Part shown: positions 50,447 to 60,869 of the stretch, piece by piece | How positions within the stretch are numbered: the first letter of the stretch is position 1 | Layout: each line of letters opens with the position of its first letter | Assembly (NCBI RefSeq): GCF_014196835.1 | Contig: NZ_JACIEK010000013.1 | Span: 1 to 64,000, forward strand | From: Aureimonas pseudogalii | Lineage (GTDB): Bacteria; Pseudomonadota; Alphaproteobacteria; Rhizobiales; Rhizobiaceae | Reading direction: 5' to 3' | Length of the DNA stretch: 64,000 nt | Notes under the pieces: generated by a model | The model's input: the letters and a program-made list of their open reading frames with translations, nothing else | Told to the model about the DNA's origin: nothing | The model's database searches: none | Translations under genes and position numbers: made by a program

Positions 50447-50917
50447 TTACCGGTCGATGAAGCGGATCACGTAGCTCGACCAGTCGGCCGGCCCGGCCAC
50501 CTTCTCGTAGAGATGGCGCCCCGAGCCGCCGTTGCGCGGCGCATGCAGCACGAGCCGCGACCAGCCCCGCGCGTCCGCCTCGTCGGCGAGGAGATCCACC
50601 ATCGCCTTGGCGATGCCCTTGCGCCGGTGCCGCTGGTCCACGAACACGTGGTCCGCCAGCCCGGCCCGCATCCCCGTCCAGGGGTCCGGCAGGTCGTAGA
50701 AGACGAGGAACGCCACGAGCTCGCCGTTCAGCCGCGCCCCGAGAATTTCGCCCGTGCGGTCCTGCAGCAGCTGCTCGGCATAATAGGTATCCGGCGCCCC
50801 CGGCGCACCCCGGAACATCGCCTGATTGTAGGCCGCGAGCAGCGGCGCCAACTCGCGCGCGTCGCGCAGGCGCAGGGCGCCGATCTCGATGTCGGGAACG
50901 GTTGCAGGCAGGCTCAT
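50447..50917 (-). CDS. GNAT family N-acetyltransferase
   Basis: A 156-residue acetyltransferase with IEIGALRLRDARELAPLLAA, HVFVDQRHRRKGIAKAMVDL (acetyl-CoA loop) and a late LHAPRNGGSGRHLYEKVAG. ATG 50917 (MSLPATVPD) is chosen because the upstream extension is low-complexity and part of the palindromic repeat region. The substrate is unknown. Confidence 0.85.
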   Translation of the reverse strand: MSLPATVPDIEIGALRLRDARELAPLLAAYNQAMFRGAPGAPDTYYAEQLLQDRTGEILGARLNGELVAFLVFYDLPDPWTGMRAGLADHVFVDQRHRRKGIAKAMVDLLADEADARGWSRLVLHAPRNGGSGRHLYEKVAGPADWSSYVIRFIDR

Positions 50918-51001
50918 GCTCGACCATCTGGGCCGGACCGCCTGCCGCGTCAAGCGCGGGCAGCGGGTGTGGAGGCGGGGCTGCCGCCCCGGGCCCCGCC
51001 C

Positions 51002-51134
51002 GGGAACGAGTTCCCGGACCCTTCCCTTCATTTGTCAGTCTCCGGGATGGGCCAGCGGCCCGTCCCGGAGACTGAAACGCGAGAGGGGTTCCAAGGGCCT
51101 CAGGCCCTTGGCAGGGTCCGGGGCAGAGCCCCGG
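51002..51134. repeat. Cluster of four palindromes downstream of leuC
   Basis: Four hairpins lie in 133 bases: GGGAAC/GTTCCC (51002-51015), an 18-bp arm pair with one mismatch starting CAGTCTCCGGGATGGGCC (51036-51053 and 51057-51074), CCAAGGGCCT/AGGCCCTTGG (51091-51111) and CCGGGGC/GCCCCGG (51118-51134). Similar GGGTTCCAAGGGCC-type palindromes occur between genes in many high-GC alphaproteobacteria, so this is probably a dispersed intergenic repeat that may also end leuC transcription. Confidence 0.65.
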
Positions 51135-51139
51135 TCTTC

Positions 51140-52555
<1,416 letters not shown>

Positions 52556-52656
52556 CGGAAGGGTCCTGACGGATGGATCGGGCCGGCCGGCGCGCGGCCG
52601 CCCAAGACGGAACGAAGAAGGGAAGGAGGCGTCGTCGGCCGCGGGGCCGCAGGGCG

Positions 52657-52785
52657 TCAGCGCCGAAGGTGGACGGCCGAGATCTGCCGGTAGAAGAAGC
52701 GGCCGGGCATGCGCGCGCGATCCTCCACCGGGGAGAACCCCAGCGTGGTCGGCAGGCGGGCAGGACGGGCGGCGTTTCCTGGCAT
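52657..52785 (-). CDS. Possible small ORF upstream of leuC
   Basis: ATG 52785 opens 42 codons ([20 protein letters not shown] then [22 protein letters not shown]) between the ABC permease and leuC. The ribosome site is weak (GGAACC). It has few leucine codons, so it does not look like a leucine attenuator peptide. It could be a real small gene or chance. Confidence 0.25.
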   Translation of the reverse strand: MPGNAARPARLPTTLGFSPVEDRARMPGRFFYRQISAVHLRR

Positions 52786-52844
52786 GGTTCCAAAATACGC
52801 TGCCGGTTCGTCCTTGGCAACGACCCTCGCGAACGGAGCCGCCG

Positions 52845-53681
52845 TCACGCGGCGCGGCGAAGGCGCCGCTCCAGGGCGCGCACACCGAGCGACAACGAGA
52901 CGGTCATCAGCAGGTAGAGATAGGCCACCACCGAATAGGTCTCGAAGAACCGGAAGGAGCCGGAGGCGTAGACCTTGCCCATCTGCGTGACGTCGGCGAC
53001 GCCGAGCACCGAGACGAGCGAGGAATCCTTCACCATGGCCACGAGGTCGTTGCCGAGCGGCGGCAGCACGGTGCGGATCGCTTGGGGCAGGATCACGAGG
53101 CGAAATCGCTGGAGCGGCCCGAGGCCGAGGGCCTTGGCCGCCTCCACCTGACCCGCCGGCACCGCCTCGATGCCGGCGCGCAGGATCTCGGCGACGAAGG
53201 CCGAATAGGCGACGACGAGCGCGATCACCGCGCGCGCCAGCAGCGAGACGTCGCGCACCATCAGCATGTCCACGAGGCCGGCGTCGCGCAGCGGCGTCGC
53301 CAGCCAGTTCCAGCCCGCGACGAGGCCGGGCGCGCCGGCAAACGCGATCCAGAACAGGAGCACGAGCACCGGCACGCCGCGCACGATCTCGACATAGAGC
53401 CGCGCCGCATTGCGCGCGAACCGGTGGCGCGAGCGCCCGGCCAGCGCCACGAGAAGGCCGAGCGCCAGCGCGCCGCCAAAGGCGATGGCGGTGACGAGGA
53501 CGGTGGTGCCGAGACCCACGGAGAGGATGCGCAGCGTCTGCCGGAGCCCGGCGTCCCCGAGGATCGCCGCGCCGGCGCCGAGCGCCAGAGCGCCGAGCGC
53601 GACCAGCCACCACGGGAAGTCGGGCGCGCGGAGCCTCGCGCGGAGCCCGGGCGACCCGGCGCCGAGAGGGGTCCCGCTCAC
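52845..53681 (-). CDS. Amino-acid ABC transporter permease (HisM/GlnP type)
   Basis: A 278-residue membrane protein. GTG 53681 overlaps the stop of the binding-protein gene (GTGA). The conserved domain starts [20 protein letters not shown], has [20 protein letters not shown] (REVIRGTP-type motif) and the EAA loop [23 protein letters not shown]. No ATPase gene is adjacent, so the transporter must share one encoded elsewhere. Confidence 0.9.
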   Translation of the reverse strand: MSGTPLGAGSPGLRARLRAPDFPWWLVALGALALGAGAAILGDAGLRQTLRILSVGLGTTVLVTAIAFGGALALGLLVALAGRSRHRFARNAARLYVEIVRGVPVLVLLFWIAFAGAPGLVAGWNWLATPLRDAGLVDMLMVRDVSLLARAVIALVVAYSAFVAEILRAGIEAVPAGQVEAAKALGLGPLQRFRLVILPQAIRTVLPPLGNDLVAMVKDSSLVSVLGVADVTQMGKVYASGSFRFFETYSVVAYLYLLMTVSLSLGVRALERRLRRAA

Positions 53682-54472
53682 TCGCCGAGCTTCGTGTCCA
53701 GGAACCATTTCTTCGTCAGCGCCTCGAAGGTGCCGTCCACCTTCAGCGCGGTGATCGCGGCGTTCACAGGCGCCACGAGGTCGGATCCCCTGGCGAAGAC
53801 GAAGCCGAAATCCTCAGTGCCGAGCGGCTGGCCGACGAGCTTCAGCGCGCCGCCGGAGGCCGCGACGTATCCCGCTCCCGCGGTGCCGTCGGTGAGCACG
53901 AGATCGACGTCGCCGGTGCGCAGCGCCTGCACCTGCGCCCCGAAGGTCTCGAAGAGCTTGATGCGCGGGTTCTGCTCGTTGCCGTCCAGCACCTCGTTCA
54001 CCGCGACGTAGAAGGGCGTCGTGCCGCTCTGCGCGCCCACCAGCGCGTCCGGCAGCGCCTTGAACGAGGCGGCGTCGGCGAAGCGCGCCTCGTCGGCACG
54101 CACCAGCATCACCATCTGCGAGCGCATGTAGGGATCGGAGAAATCGACGCGCGTCTTGCGGTCGTCGCGGATGGTGATGCCGGTCATGCCGATGTCGTAC
54201 TGGCCGCCGGCCACCGCCTCGATCATCGCGTCCCACGAGGCGTTGGCGTAGGTGACCTGAAAATTCAGCCGCAGGGCGATCTCGTTCATCGCGTCGTATT
54301 CCCAGCCCACCGCATCGCCGGTCTTGGGGTCGAGATATTGCAGCGGCGGATAGGCGTTCTCGGTCACCACCGTGACGGCGCGCCCGCCGAGATCGGGCAG
54401 CGCGGTCTGCGCGAGGGCGGGGCCGGCGCAGGAAAGCGCGAGGGCGGCGAGGAGAAGCGTGCGGCGGTTCAT
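53678..54472 (-). CDS. Amino-acid ABC transporter substrate-binding protein
   Basis: A 264-residue family-3 binding protein. The signal peptide is MNRRTLLLAALALSCAGPAL AQ. The mature part has VVTENAYPPLQYLDPKTGD, GWEYDAMNEIALRLN, YDIGMTGITIRDDRKTRVDF SDPYM, and GTEDFGFVFARGSDL, the pattern for polar amino acids. It forms a two-gene transcript with the permease. Confidence 0.92.
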   Translation of the reverse strand: MNRRTLLLAALALSCAGPALAQTALPDLGGRAVTVVTENAYPPLQYLDPKTGDAVGWEYDAMNEIALRLNFQVTYANASWDAMIEAVAGGQYDIGMTGITIRDDRKTRVDFSDPYMRSQMVMLVRADEARFADAASFKALPDALVGAQSGTTPFYVAVNEVLDGNEQNPRIKLFETFGAQVQALRTGDVDLVLTDGTAGAGYVAASGGALKLVGQPLGTEDFGFVFARGSDLVAPVNAAITALKVDGTFEALTKKWFLDTKLGE

Positions 54473-54582
54473 GGGGCGGCGTTCCGTAAGGTCGGGTCGG
54501 CCCGAGCCTGTCACGCGCCCGCCCGCCTTGCCAAGCACGGGCCTTGCGCTTTTCGCGCCCGGAGCGAAACGAACGCCCGCCT

Positions 54583-55626
54583 CTAGACCTTCAGGCCCAC
54601 CGCGTCCTGCTCCTCGGCCACCACCTCGGTGACGCTCTCGGGCGCCGCCGCCCCTTGTGTCTGGCGTGCATAGCGCTGCGCCAGCGCCGCGCAGGCGAAG
54701 AGCTGGATCTGGTGGAACAGCATCAGCGGCAGCACCACGAGCGCCATGGCGTGGCCGGCGAAGAGGATGCCCGCCATCGGGATGCCCGTTGCCATACTCT
54801 TCTTCGAGCCGCAGAAGACCACGGCGATCTCGTCGGACTTCGCGAATTTCAGCCGGCGCGCCGCGAAGGTGGTGGCCGCCAGCACGATCGCGAGGATGAC
54901 CATGTCGAAGGCGACGACGGTGGCGAGGTCGCCGAGGCCGAGCTGCGTCCAGACGCCGGCGACCATGCCTTCCGAGAAGGCGGCATAGACCACGAGCAGG
55001 ATCGAGCCGCGATCGACCACCTGCGTCAGCGGCCTGTGGCGCGCCAGCCAGCCGCCGATGAGCGGGCGGGCACACTGGCCGAGCGCGAAGGGCACGAGGA
55101 TCTGCACGGCGATCTTCTCGATCGCGTCGAACGAGAAGGCGCCGCCCTGTGAACTCGCCACCAGCAGCACCAGCGCCGGGGTGACGACGACGCCGAGAAG
55201 GTTCGACACCGAGGCGCTGGTGAGCGCCGCCGGCACGTTGCCCCCCGCGATCGAGGTGAAGGCGATCGAGGACTGCACGGTGGAGGGCAGGAGGCAGACG
55301 TAGAGCAGCCCCAGTGCCAGCTCGGGCGGCAGCACGTGGTTCGCCAGCGGCGCCATCGCGAGGCCGACCAGCGGGAAGAAGGCGAAGGTGAAGAGGAACA
55401 CCAGCCCCTGCAGGCGCCAGTGCAAGAGGCCCTGCCACACCGCCTGCGGCGAGATGCGCGCGCCGTAGAGGAAGAACAGCAGCGCGATGGCGCCGTAGGT
55501 GATCCCGTCGAAGGCCTCGGCCACTTGCCCACGCGCCGGCACCACCGCCGCCACGGCGATCGTCGCGAGGAGCATCAGGAGGAAGCGATCGACGGGAACG
55601 CGGCGAAGGGCGGATCGAAGGGACAT
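54583..55626 (-). CDS. Bile acid:sodium symporter family protein (SBF-like)
   Basis: A 347-residue membrane protein with about ten hydrophobic helices, starting MSLRSALRRVPVDRFLLMLL. Family features include LLYVCLLPSTVQSSIAFTSI AGGN and the late VVFCGSKKSMATGIPMAGIL, typical of the SBF-like (YfeH/PF13593) transporters. The substrate is unknown, and a bile-acid role is not implied. Confidence 0.88.
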   Translation of the reverse strand: MSLRSALRRVPVDRFLLMLLATIAVAAVVPARGQVAEAFDGITYGAIALLFFLYGARISPQAVWQGLLHWRLQGLVFLFTFAFFPLVGLAMAPLANHVLPPELALGLLYVCLLPSTVQSSIAFTSIAGGNVPAALTSASVSNLLGVVVTPALVLLVASSQGGAFSFDAIEKIAVQILVPFALGQCARPLIGGWLARHRPLTQVVDRGSILLVVYAAFSEGMVAGVWTQLGLGDLATVVAFDMVILAIVLAATTFAARRLKFAKSDEIAVVFCGSKKSMATGIPMAGILFAGHAMALVVLPLMLFHQIQLFACAALAQRYARQTQGAAAPESVTEVVAEEQDAVGLKV

Positions 55627-55769
55627 GGGGCGGGCCGGAACGGTTCGGGACACTGGTCGTCGCGTCATCGATACACAAGGAGGTCCGGTGTGCATACCTC
55701 CGGGCGCCTGCCGATCCCGCCGGTCTGCCCTGCGCGCTCCGCGCGGCTCAGGTGCGCGCTCCGCGCGGC

Positions 55770-56597
55770 TTAGGCCGGCTTGGTGGCCCCGATCGAGAGG
55801 GCGAGCGGGATGCCGGCGACGCCCGGCGGCAGCGCGAAGAGATCCTCGCCGGCCTCCACCATGCCGGGAAAGGCTTGCCATGCCAGCCGGTCGTGCTCCC
55901 GCAGAAAGTCGAGCCGCAGCCCCGCGGCCAGCAGCGCGCCGACGACCACCCCGACGGGGTGGATCCATTCGTAGTTGCGCGTCGCCGTCAGCTTGCGGGC
56001 GTCGCCTGTGTAGGTCTCCTCCTCGTCGAAGACGAGCGGCCGGTCTTCGGGCGTGCGTGCGTCGTAGGTCACCACCAGACGGCCCTCGACGAGATCGCAC
56101 TGGTTCATCATGGGATGGCCTTCGAGGAGGTAGAGCCGCCCGCCCGGCCGCAGCACGGCGGCCACGACGCGCGCCCAGGCCGCGATGTCGGGCAGCCAGT
56201 TGATCGCGCCCCAGGTGACGAAGGCGAGATCGTAGCGCTCCCCGAGCGCTTCGGGCGCGTCGTAGATCGAGGCCTCGACGAAGCGCGCCTGCGTCCCCGC
56301 GCGGGCCGCGAAGTCGCGCGCCGCCGCGAGCGCTGTGGGCGAGAAGTCGAGCCCGGTGACGGAGCGCGCGCCCAGATGCTTGAGCGACAGCGTGTCGAGG
56401 CCGATGTGGCATTGCAGATGCACCACGTCGAGGCCGGCGACGTCGCCGATCTCGTCCGCCTCGATTGCGTGCAGCGACGAGCCGCCGGCCAGAACCTTGG
56501 CGATGCGATAGGAGCCCGTCGTGTCGGTGGCGTGCAGCGCGGCACGCTCGTTCCAGTTGGCGAGGTTGGCGGCGAAGAAGGCTTGCGTGTCGCTCAT
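55770..56597 (-). CDS. Class I SAM-dependent methyltransferase
   Basis: A 275-residue methyltransferase. ATG 56597 follows AAGGAGAG. FFAANLANWNERAALHATD leads into LDVVHLQCHIGLDTLSLKHL (motif I variant), VTGLDFSPTALAAARDF (acidic SAM ligand Asp) and LAFVTWGAINWLPDIAAWAR. The substrate cannot be read; a small-molecule target is likely. Confidence 0.88.
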   Translation of the reverse strand: MSDTQAFFAANLANWNERAALHATDTTGSYRIAKVLAGGSSLHAIEADEIGDVAGLDVVHLQCHIGLDTLSLKHLGARSVTGLDFSPTALAAARDFAARAGTQARFVEASIYDAPEALGERYDLAFVTWGAINWLPDIAAWARVVAAVLRPGGRLYLLEGHPMMNQCDLVEGRLVVTYDARTPEDRPLVFDEEETYTGDARKLTATRNYEWIHPVGVVVGALLAAGLRLDFLREHDRLAWQAFPGMVEAGEDLFALPPGVAGIPLALSIGATKPA

Positions 56598-56667
56598 CTC
56601 ATGCTCTCCTTGTCGAATCTGCGGACGGGGAAACCCGAGCGCCGCGATGTCTGCCATGCGTTCAGCA

Positions 56668-56985
56668 TCAGGCATCGCGCCCCTTCTCCTCCGGACCCAC
56701 GCTGAGCACTTCGCGCCAGACCATGAGTTTGATGACGGGTTCCTGAACGTATTGATCCCGCACTGTTCGGCTTTGCCTGAACGTTGCCGAGAACACGAAC
56801 GAGAACACGCATATGATTGTCATGTAAAAAACTATAAAAATAGATATTAATATTGATATTTCAACTACTGTATTCAAAAGGCTGTCTAATCTCGGATCAT
56901 ACGCGAGGAAACCGTAAATCGTTAGAACAAGAAATGTCAGCGCGGATGCCGTAAGCGCCCGAAGGACCTGCCTTTTCGTCAGCAT
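56668..56985 (-). CDS. Small AT-rich membrane protein of unknown family
   Basis: A 105-residue protein with two strong hydrophobic segments: ALTASALTFLVLTIYGFLAY and EISILISIFIVFYMTIICVF SFVF, then a polar tail (RDQYVQEPVIKLMVWREVL). The start is ATG 56985 (MLTKRQVLRA). The gene body around 56820-56960 is far richer in A/T than anything nearby and uses rare codons for this genome, suggesting recent acquisition. No family is recognised. It is placed between the methyltransferase gene and rplS. Confidence 0.55.
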   Translation of the reverse strand: MLTKRQVLRALTASALTFLVLTIYGFLAYDPRLDSLLNTVVEISILISIFIVFYMTIICVFSFVFSATFRQSRTVRDQYVQEPVIKLMVWREVLSVGPEEKGRDA

Positions 56986-57074
56986 GCTGCACCATCTGCC
57001 TCGGCCGTTTGAAAGTTTCACGCCTATGGAGAACCGCCCGCCGACCGCACGGCAAGACAGCGCATGGCCCGAAA

Positions 57075-57104
57075 CGAAAAAAGGCGACCCGGAGGCCGCC
57101 TTTC
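57075..57104 (-). terminator. Terminator after rplS
   Basis: On the minus strand AAAGGCGGCC and GGTCGCCTTT form a stem (AAAGGCG/CGCCTTT perfect) with a short loop, followed by a run of T (TTTTTTCG). It starts 26 bases past the rplS stop and closes the L19 transcript. Confidence 0.88.
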
Positions 57105-57129
57105 CAACATCTCGCGGGAAACCGGAGCC

Positions 57130-57597
57130 TTACTCGGCGGCGGTCTTGGCGGCCTTCGCGGCGGCCTTGTCGGCCTCGGCCTTCTGGCGGGCCTCGGCGG
57201 CCACGCCGCGGGCGTCGTCGTTCAGCTTGCGGGCGCGCACGTTGGTGGCCTCGACGATGCGGGCCGACTTGCCGCGACGATCGCGCAGGTAATAGAGCTT
57301 GGCGCGGCGAACGCGGCCGCGACGCACGACCTCGACCGATTCCAGCATCGGCGAGTACATCGGGAAGACGCGCTCGACGCCCTCGCCGTAGGAGATCTTG
57401 CGGACGGTGAAGTTCTCCTGGATGCCGCCGCCGCAGCGCGCGATGCACACGCCCTCGTAGGCCTGCACGCGGGTGCGGGTGCCCTCGGTGACGCGCACGT
57501 TGACGCGCAGCGTGTCGCCCGGCGAGAAGGCCGGCAGCGTGCGGATGGCGGCGATGCGGGCGACCTCTTGGGCGTCCAGTTCCTTGATGATGTCCAT
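57130..57597 (-). CDS. rplS: 50S ribosomal protein L19
   Basis: A 155-residue protein with core [60 protein letters not shown] and [23 protein letters not shown]. The last 35 residues are an Ala/Lys extension usual in this order. It lies at the subunit interface. Confidence 0.97.
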   Translation of the reverse strand: MDIIKELDAQEVARIAAIRTLPAFSPGDTLRVNVRVTEGTRTRVQAYEGVCIARCGGGIQENFTVRKISYGEGVERVFPMYSPMLESVEVVRRGRVRRAKLYYLRDRRGKSARIVEATNVRARKLNDDARGVAAEARQKAEADKAAAKAAKTAAE

Positions 57598-57898
57598 GGC
57601 AGAGCCTCAATTCGTTGCATGCCGGCGAGCCGGTCATGGCCGTGTCTGATACGGTCAAGTTATTCTGAGGAAATCGAGGCGGCTGTTACACGAGGATGAC
57701 GGTTCTGTCGAGATCGCGCCCCGTGCTTTTTTGGCCGGCCGCGACGCCCCCGACCCCTCCTTACCGCAGCGCAGCAGACCCAGGCGATCCCCGGCCCTTC
57801 CCGCAACGGGCGGCGTCGCCTATGCCGGATCAGCCATCCGCCAGACGCCGCGGGCCCACCGCTCCGACCGGCGCCCCGAAAGCTCAGCCGCCTCGCCC
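57598..57898. other. Intergenic region between divergent rplS and the TSUP gene
   Basis: About 300 bases holding the rplS promoter and leader on one strand and the upstream region of the exporter on the other. No gene, palindrome or RNA element is recognised. Confidence 0.4.
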
Positions 57899-58663
57899 AT
57901 GACGATCACCGCCATCGCCTTCCTCTTCGCCGCCGGCTTCCTCGCCGGCGCCATCAATGCCGTCGCCGGCGGCGGCACCTTCCTCACCTTCGGCGCACTG
58001 ACGCTGGTCGGCGTGCCGCCGATCTCGGCCAACGCCACCTCCTCGATCACCCAGTTTCCCGGCTACGTCACCTCGACGCTCGCCTACTGGACGGACATCC
58101 GCCGCATGTGGCGCGGCGCGCTGGTGCTCGCCGGCGTCTCGGTGGCCGGCTCGCTCGTCGGCGCGCTCGTGCTCCTGTCGCTCGACAATCCGCAGTTCCA
58201 GGGGCTGGTGCCCTGGCTGCTGGTCGCCGCCACCGCGCTCTTCGCCGCCGGCCCGTGGTTGAAGCCCAAACCCCGGCACGAGGCGGACGCCGCACGCGGG
58301 CGCAGCCTCGCGAGCCCCCTCCTCCAGTTCCTCACCGCCATCTACGGCGGCTTCTTCGGCGCGGGCATGGGCATCATGATGCTGGCGACGCTGGGGCTCA
58401 CCGAGAGCGACGACTACCACCGCCTCAACGCCCTGAAGAACATGCTGGCGACGGTGATCGCCATGGTCGCCATCGTCGTCTTCGTTTCGGGTGGCGTCGT
58501 GGCGTGGCCGCAGGCGCTCGCGATGATCCCGGGCGTCGCGCTCGGCGGCTATGCCGGCGTCTGGATCGCGCGGCGCGTGCCGGCGCTCGCCGTGCGCCTC
58601 GTCGTCATCGCCGTGGGTTCGGCGCTTGCGGCCTATTATTTCTGGCGCAACGCGGCGGGCTGA
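57899..58663 (+). CDS. TSUP-family (TauE/SafE-like) membrane exporter
   Basis: A 254-residue membrane protein of the DUF81/TSUP family. ATG 57899 starts MTITAIAFLFAAGFLAGAIN AVAGGGTF, the duplicated family motif; the second copy is AIYGGFFGAGMGIMMLATLG. About eight hydrophobic helices are present. Members move sulfite, sulfoacetate or related anions; the substrate here is unknown. Confidence 0.9.
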   Translation: MTITAIAFLFAAGFLAGAINAVAGGGTFLTFGALTLVGVPPISANATSSITQFPGYVTSTLAYWTDIRRMWRGALVLAGVSVAGSLVGALVLLSLDNPQFQGLVPWLLVAATALFAAGPWLKPKPRHEADAARGRSLASPLLQFLTAIYGGFFGAGMGIMMLATLGLTESDDYHRLNALKNMLATVIAMVAIVVFVSGGVVAWPQALAMIPGVALGGYAGVWIARRVPALAVRLVVIAVGSALAAYYFWRNAAG

Positions 58664-58792
58664 GGCGCGCGAGGCGAGGCGATGGCTCCCTCACCCTTGT
58701 TTGTGACGGGCCGGACCCTTCATTGCGGTTGAGACGACGAGAAGACGCGAGGCCCGCCATCCCGGCCGGCTTCGCCACGAGGGGCGGCCGAC

Positions 58793-59878
58793 GTGACGAC
58801 GACGATCCTGGCGGCCCTGACCGCCCTCCTTCTGCTCGCCACCGGACTGTCGTTCCTGCGCGTCGCCCATGGTTTCGTGCGCATCTTCTCGTTTCCGCGC
58901 CTGCAGTTCCTCGCCGCCGCGCTCGTGCTTCTAGCCGTGGCGCTCGCTTTCCTGCCGCCAAGCGGCTGGCGCTGGTTCACGCTCCTCGGGCTGATCGTGG
59001 TGATCGGCGTGCAGTCGGCCTGCATCGCGCAGTTCCTCCCCGTTCGGCCCAAACAGTCCGTGCGCTTCGAGGGCGATCCGAACGGGCCGGACACGGTCTC
59101 GATCCTCTCGGCCAACATCAAGCAGTCCAACCGCAACTATGCCGCGGCGCTGCGTCTGGCGGAGGGCGCCGACGCCGATCTCGCGCTGTTCATGGAGACC
59201 GACCAGGCCTGGGTCGACGCGCTGGAGCCGCTCGCCACGCGCTATCCGCATGTCGTGCGCCATCCCCTCGAAAACGCCTACGGCATGGTGCTGTTCTCGA
59301 AGCTGGCGCTTTCGAGCATCGATTCGGACTATCTCGTGATGGAGGGCGTGCCCTCCATCGTTGCCACGGTGCGCCTTCGCGACGGCCAGCGCTTCCGGCT
59401 CTTCTGTGTCCATCCCGAGCCGCCGGTGCCCCACATCGATTCGCTCGGGCGCGACGCCGAACTCGTGAAGGTCGCCGCGCTCGTCACCTCGCAGGCGCTG
59501 CCGGCGGTCGTCACCGGCGATCTCAACGACGTCGCCTGGTCCAATACGACGCGTCTCTTCCAGCGCCTGTCGCGCCTTCTCGACCCGCGCGTCGGACGCG
59601 GCTTCTTCAACACGTTCGACGCGCGCTTCGTCTTCCTGCGCTGGCCGCTCGACCATCTCTTCCACGACGTGCGCTTCCGGCTGGTCGAGATGAAGCGCCT
59701 GCCCGCGGGGGGCTCGGACCACTTCCCGATGTATTTCAAACTCGGTCTGGCACGCGGTCCCGGCGAGGCCGAGATGCCCGACGAGGCCGACGAGGCCGAC
59801 CGCGAGGAGGCGCGCGAGATCGTGGCCGAGGCCAAGCAGCTCGACCGCGACCCGATCGGCGTCGATTGGGAGAGTTGA
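58793..59878 (+). CDS. Endonuclease/exonuclease/phosphatase (EEP) family membrane protein
   Basis: A 361-residue protein starting with GTG 58793. The first 100 residues hold three hydrophobic helices (ILAALTALLLLATGLSFL, LQFLAAALVLLAVALAFL, FTLLGLIVVIGVQSACIA). The EEP domain follows: VSILSANIKQSNRNY, DLALFMETDQAWVDAL (metal-binding Glu), VVTGDLNDVAWSNTT and the final GGSDHFPMYF with the catalytic His. The acidic tail is poorly conserved. Family members cleave phosphodiesters; the target is unknown. Confidence 0.88.
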   Translation: MTTTILAALTALLLLATGLSFLRVAHGFVRIFSFPRLQFLAAALVLLAVALAFLPPSGWRWFTLLGLIVVIGVQSACIAQFLPVRPKQSVRFEGDPNGPDTVSILSANIKQSNRNYAAALRLAEGADADLALFMETDQAWVDALEPLATRYPHVVRHPLENAYGMVLFSKLALSSIDSDYLVMEGVPSIVATVRLRDGQRFRLFCVHPEPPVPHIDSLGRDAELVKVAALVTSQALPAVVTGDLNDVAWSNTTRLFQRLSRLLDPRVGRGFFNTFDARFVFLRWPLDHLFHDVRFRLVEMKRLPAGGSDHFPMYFKLGLARGPGEAEMPDEADEADREEAREIVAEAKQLDRDPIGVDWES

Positions 59879-59969
59879 GGCGCGCCGCGCCGCGGATCGA
59901 CGCCGGGTAGCATCCGGCGGCCGTCTCGTCCTATAGGAGACGACCGTCGCCCAACCGATCGCGCCCGCC

Positions 59970-60869
59970 ATGACGCATCCCATCCCCTTCGCCCGCATGA
60001 ACGGCCTCGGCAACGAGATCCTCGTCGCGGATCTCCGCGGCACGCCGGCTCGCATCTCGCCGGAGGCGGCGCGCGCCCTCGCCGCGCGGCCCGAGACGCA
60101 TTTCGACCAGATCATGGCGATCCACGATCCCCGCACGCCCGGCACCCATTCGCTGATCCGCATCCTCAACGCCGACGGCTCGGAGGCCGGCGCCTGCGGC
60201 AACGGCACGCGCTGCGTGGTGCAGGCGCTGGCAGGCGAGACCGGCCTCACCGCGTTCACGTTCGAGACCAGGGCCGGGCTTCTCGAGGCCTTCGAGCGCG
60301 AGGACGGCCTCGTCACCGTCGACATGGGGCCGCCCCGCTTCGGCTGGCGGGAGATCCCGCTCGCCGAGGAGTTCGCCGACACCCGCGCGATCGAGCTGCA
60401 GATCGGCCCGATCGACGCCCCGGTGCTGCATTCGCCCTCCGTCGCCTCGATGGGCAATCCGCACGCGATCTTCTGGGTCGAGGATGACGTCTGGGCCTAC
60501 GCGCTCGACCGGTTCGGGCCGATCCTCGAGAACCATCCGATCTTTCCCGACCGCGCCAACATCTCGATCGCCTGCGTCACGGCCCCGGACGCGATGACGA
60601 TCCGCACCTGGGAGCGCGGCGCCGGCTTGACCCGCGCCTGCGGCTCGGCGGCCTGCGCGGCGGCCGTCTCGGGCGCCCGCACCCGGCGCACCGGCCGCCG
60701 CGTCACCGTCACCGTGCCCGGCGGCGATCTCCTGATCGACTGGCGCGAGAGCGACGACCACGTGCTGATGACCGGGCCGGCCGAGTGGGAATGGTCGGGC
60801 ACGCTCGACCCCGCGACCGGCGACTTCGCCCGCGACCCCGAGCCGACCACCGCCGAGATCGCCTCTTGA
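59970..60869 (+). CDS. dapF: Diaminopimelate epimerase
   Basis: A 299-residue enzyme converting LL- to meso-diaminopimelate for lysine and peptidoglycan. It has [18 protein letters not shown] at the start, the first catalytic Cys in [15 protein letters not shown] and the second in [17 protein letters not shown]. Length is normal. It shares a TTGA overlap with mtaB. Confidence 0.97.
   Translation: MTHPIPFARMNGLGNEILVADLRGTPARISPEAARALAARPETHFDQIMAIHDPRTPGTHSLIRILNADGSEAGACGNGTRCVVQALAGETGLTAFTFETRAGLLEAFEREDGLVTVDMGPPRFGWREIPLAEEFADTRAIELQIGPIDAPVLHSPSVASMGNPHAIFWVEDDVWAYALDRFGPILENHPIFPDRANISIACVTAPDAMTIRTWERGAGLTRACGSAACAAAVSGARTRRTGRRVTVTVPGGDLLIDWRESDDHVLMTGPAEWEWSGTLDPATGDFARDPEPTTAEIAS

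Noticed and set aside
52657-52785. A leucine attenuator peptide ahead of leuC
   Set aside because: The 42-codon frame has only scattered leucine codons and no alternative terminator/antiterminator pair is evident between it and leuC.
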